This document shows, piece by piece, positions 60,628 to 61,232 of a stretch of DNA of 61,232 bases (within the stretch, counting starts at the first letter, position 1; every line of letters begins with the position of its first letter). The stretch comes from Nocardia stercoris. Its GTDB lineage: Bacteria; Actinomycetota; Actinomycetes; Mycobacteriales; Mycobacteriaceae. The stretch spans positions 1 through 61,232 of the forward strand of contig NZ_RFFH01000026.1 of the NCBI RefSeq assembly GCF_003696265.1, in the 5' to 3' direction. Below the pieces are notes generated by a model. The model saw only the letters and a program-made list of their open reading frames with translations. It did not search any database and had not been told where the DNA came from. A program made the translations under genes and the position numbers.

Positions 60628-61232
60628 ATGATTCGCAAATTCTCAGCAACTATTGCTTTGGGTGCGCTCGCCGCTGCCGGAATCGCGCTGGCGGGCACGG
60701 CCGCCGCCGACCCCGGCGTGACCGGCGGCGCCAACGCGACCCCCAACGGCGTCACCGGCGGCGGCGCCGCCGTACTGCCCGGCGGCGGGGGCGCCAACGC
60801 CGGCGTGAACGCGCAGGGTGCACTGCCGCTGCCCGGCGGGCTCGGCGGCGCCACCAACCTGCCCGGCCAGGTCCTCGGCGGCCTCACCGGCGCCCTGCCG
60901 GGCGGACTCGGCGGCGCGCTGGGCGGTATCACCAACAGCCTGCCCGGCGGGCTGGGTGGCGCACTCGGCGGGATCACCGGCGGGCTCGGCGGCGGATTCA
61001 CCGCTCCGGGAACCGGTGCCGGTGTCACCGGTGGCGCGAACGCCGGCCTGGGCGGGGCGACCGGCGGGGCGACCGGCGGAGCCACCACCGGCCTGGGCGG
61101 GGCGACCGGCGGAGCCAGCGCAGGGCTGGGGGGCGCGACCGGCGGCGCGACCGGAGGAGCCACCACCGGCCTGGGCGGGGCGACCGGCGGAGCCAGCGCA
61201 GGGCTGGGCGGCGCGACCGGCGGCGCGACCGG
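60628..61232 (+). CDS. Secreted Gly/Ala-rich repeat protein, partial at window end
   Basis: Open from ATG 60628 to the window end (over 200 residues, no stop). Signal peptide MIRKFSATIALGALAAAGIA ending in LAGTAAA-DP. The mature part is almost entirely Gly, Ala, Leu, Thr, Pro and Asn, with units such as LPGGLGGALGGIT and later a 26-residue repeat (ATTGLGGATGGASAGLGGAT and onward). Cell-wall or secreted structural protein of PE_PGRS-like composition, but not of that family. Function unknown. Divergent from padR. Confidence 0.85.
   Translation, partial: MIRKFSATIALGALAAAGIALAGTAAADPGVTGGANATPNGVTGGGAAVLPGGGGANAGVNAQGALPLPGGLGGATNLPGQVLGGLTGALPGGLGGALGGITNSLPGGLGGALGGITGGLGGGFTAPGTGAGVTGGANAGLGGATGGATGGATTGLGGATGGASAGLGGATGGATGGATTGLGGATGGASAGLGGATGGAT
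61081..61232. repeat. 78-bp tandem repeat within the Gly-rich gene
   Basis: The unit beginning GCCACCACCGGCCTGGGCGG at 61081 recurs at 61159 (period 78 bases, 26 codons) with very few changes and continues to the window edge. Shorter GGCGACCGGCGG-type units are nested in it. Copy number may vary between strains. Confidence 0.8.

Overview
The window is high-GC DNA from a mycolic-acid actinomycete, most likely Nocardia or a close relative. The main evidence is gene order: read on the minus strand, the backbone def-fmt-rsmB-rpe-ribE-ribBA-ribH-PH-domain gene-uvrC-rapZ-yvcK-whiA-gap-pgk-tpiA-secG follows the well-known mycobacterial order (Rv1406-Rv1440 region), with several gene blocks inserted or missing. 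The protein sequences (RapZ with a GAGRGT loop, UsfX-SigF pair, long glutamine-dependent NadE, AnsP) also look like those of this order.

Region 1 (1-14.93 kb) is accessory DNA. It starts with a 37-bp 3' fragment of tRNA-Pro flanked on both sides by pairs of 11-bp-spaced GTGTAC repeats, an arrangement like a phage-type att site. It then carries a DUF6636-like lipoprotein, a 5'-truncated Rhs protein with its own C-terminal domain, a HEAT-repeat protein overlapping it, a group of uncharacterised genes (5.1-10.5 kb), a DNA-ligase remnant cut by a complete ISL3-type insertion sequence, and an excisionase/integrase module. The integrase has an unusual winged-helix insertion.

Region 2 (14.93-29.4 kb) is largely core: aldehyde dehydrogenase, secG, a META lipoprotein and a fused alpha/beta 2-oxoacid dehydrogenase E1, then the glycolytic operon gap-pgk-tpiA, and the uvrC-rapZ-yvcK-whiA cluster, in which the last three genes overlap by four bases. 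A secreted DUF4189 protein follows.

Region 3 (29.4-40.3 kb) holds a YcaQ-type winged-helix protein, an FAD dehydrogenase, an AnsP-type permease, a DUF4333-like lipoprotein, the riboflavin genes ribH, ribBA and ribE (no ribD here), a DJ-1/PfpI protein, an unknown small gene and rpe.

Region 4 (40.3-54.15 kb) sits between rpe and rsmB, which are adjacent in mycobacteria. It contains rsbW(usfX)-sigF behind a SigF-like promoter, nadE, a methyltransferase, a YjbR-like protein, and a divergent TetR regulator facing a seven-gene operon: fused dipeptide-type ABC ATPase, two permeases, substrate-binding lipoprotein, metallo-beta-lactamase-fold lactonase-like enzyme, an unknown protein and a 2-oxoglutarate/Fe(II) oxygenase. 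Two CTGTC-N4-GACAG inverted repeats lie in the divergent intergenic region. This looks like a dedicated import-and-modify pathway and is the best candidate for an undescribed system here.

Region 5 (54.1 kb to end) has rsmB, fmt, def, two tandem secreted lipases, a PadR regulator with a Gly/Arg/His-rich N-terminus and an AT-rich palindrome in its promoter, and the start of a secreted Gly/Ala-rich repeat protein that runs off the window. No complete tRNA, rRNA or CRISPR array was seen.
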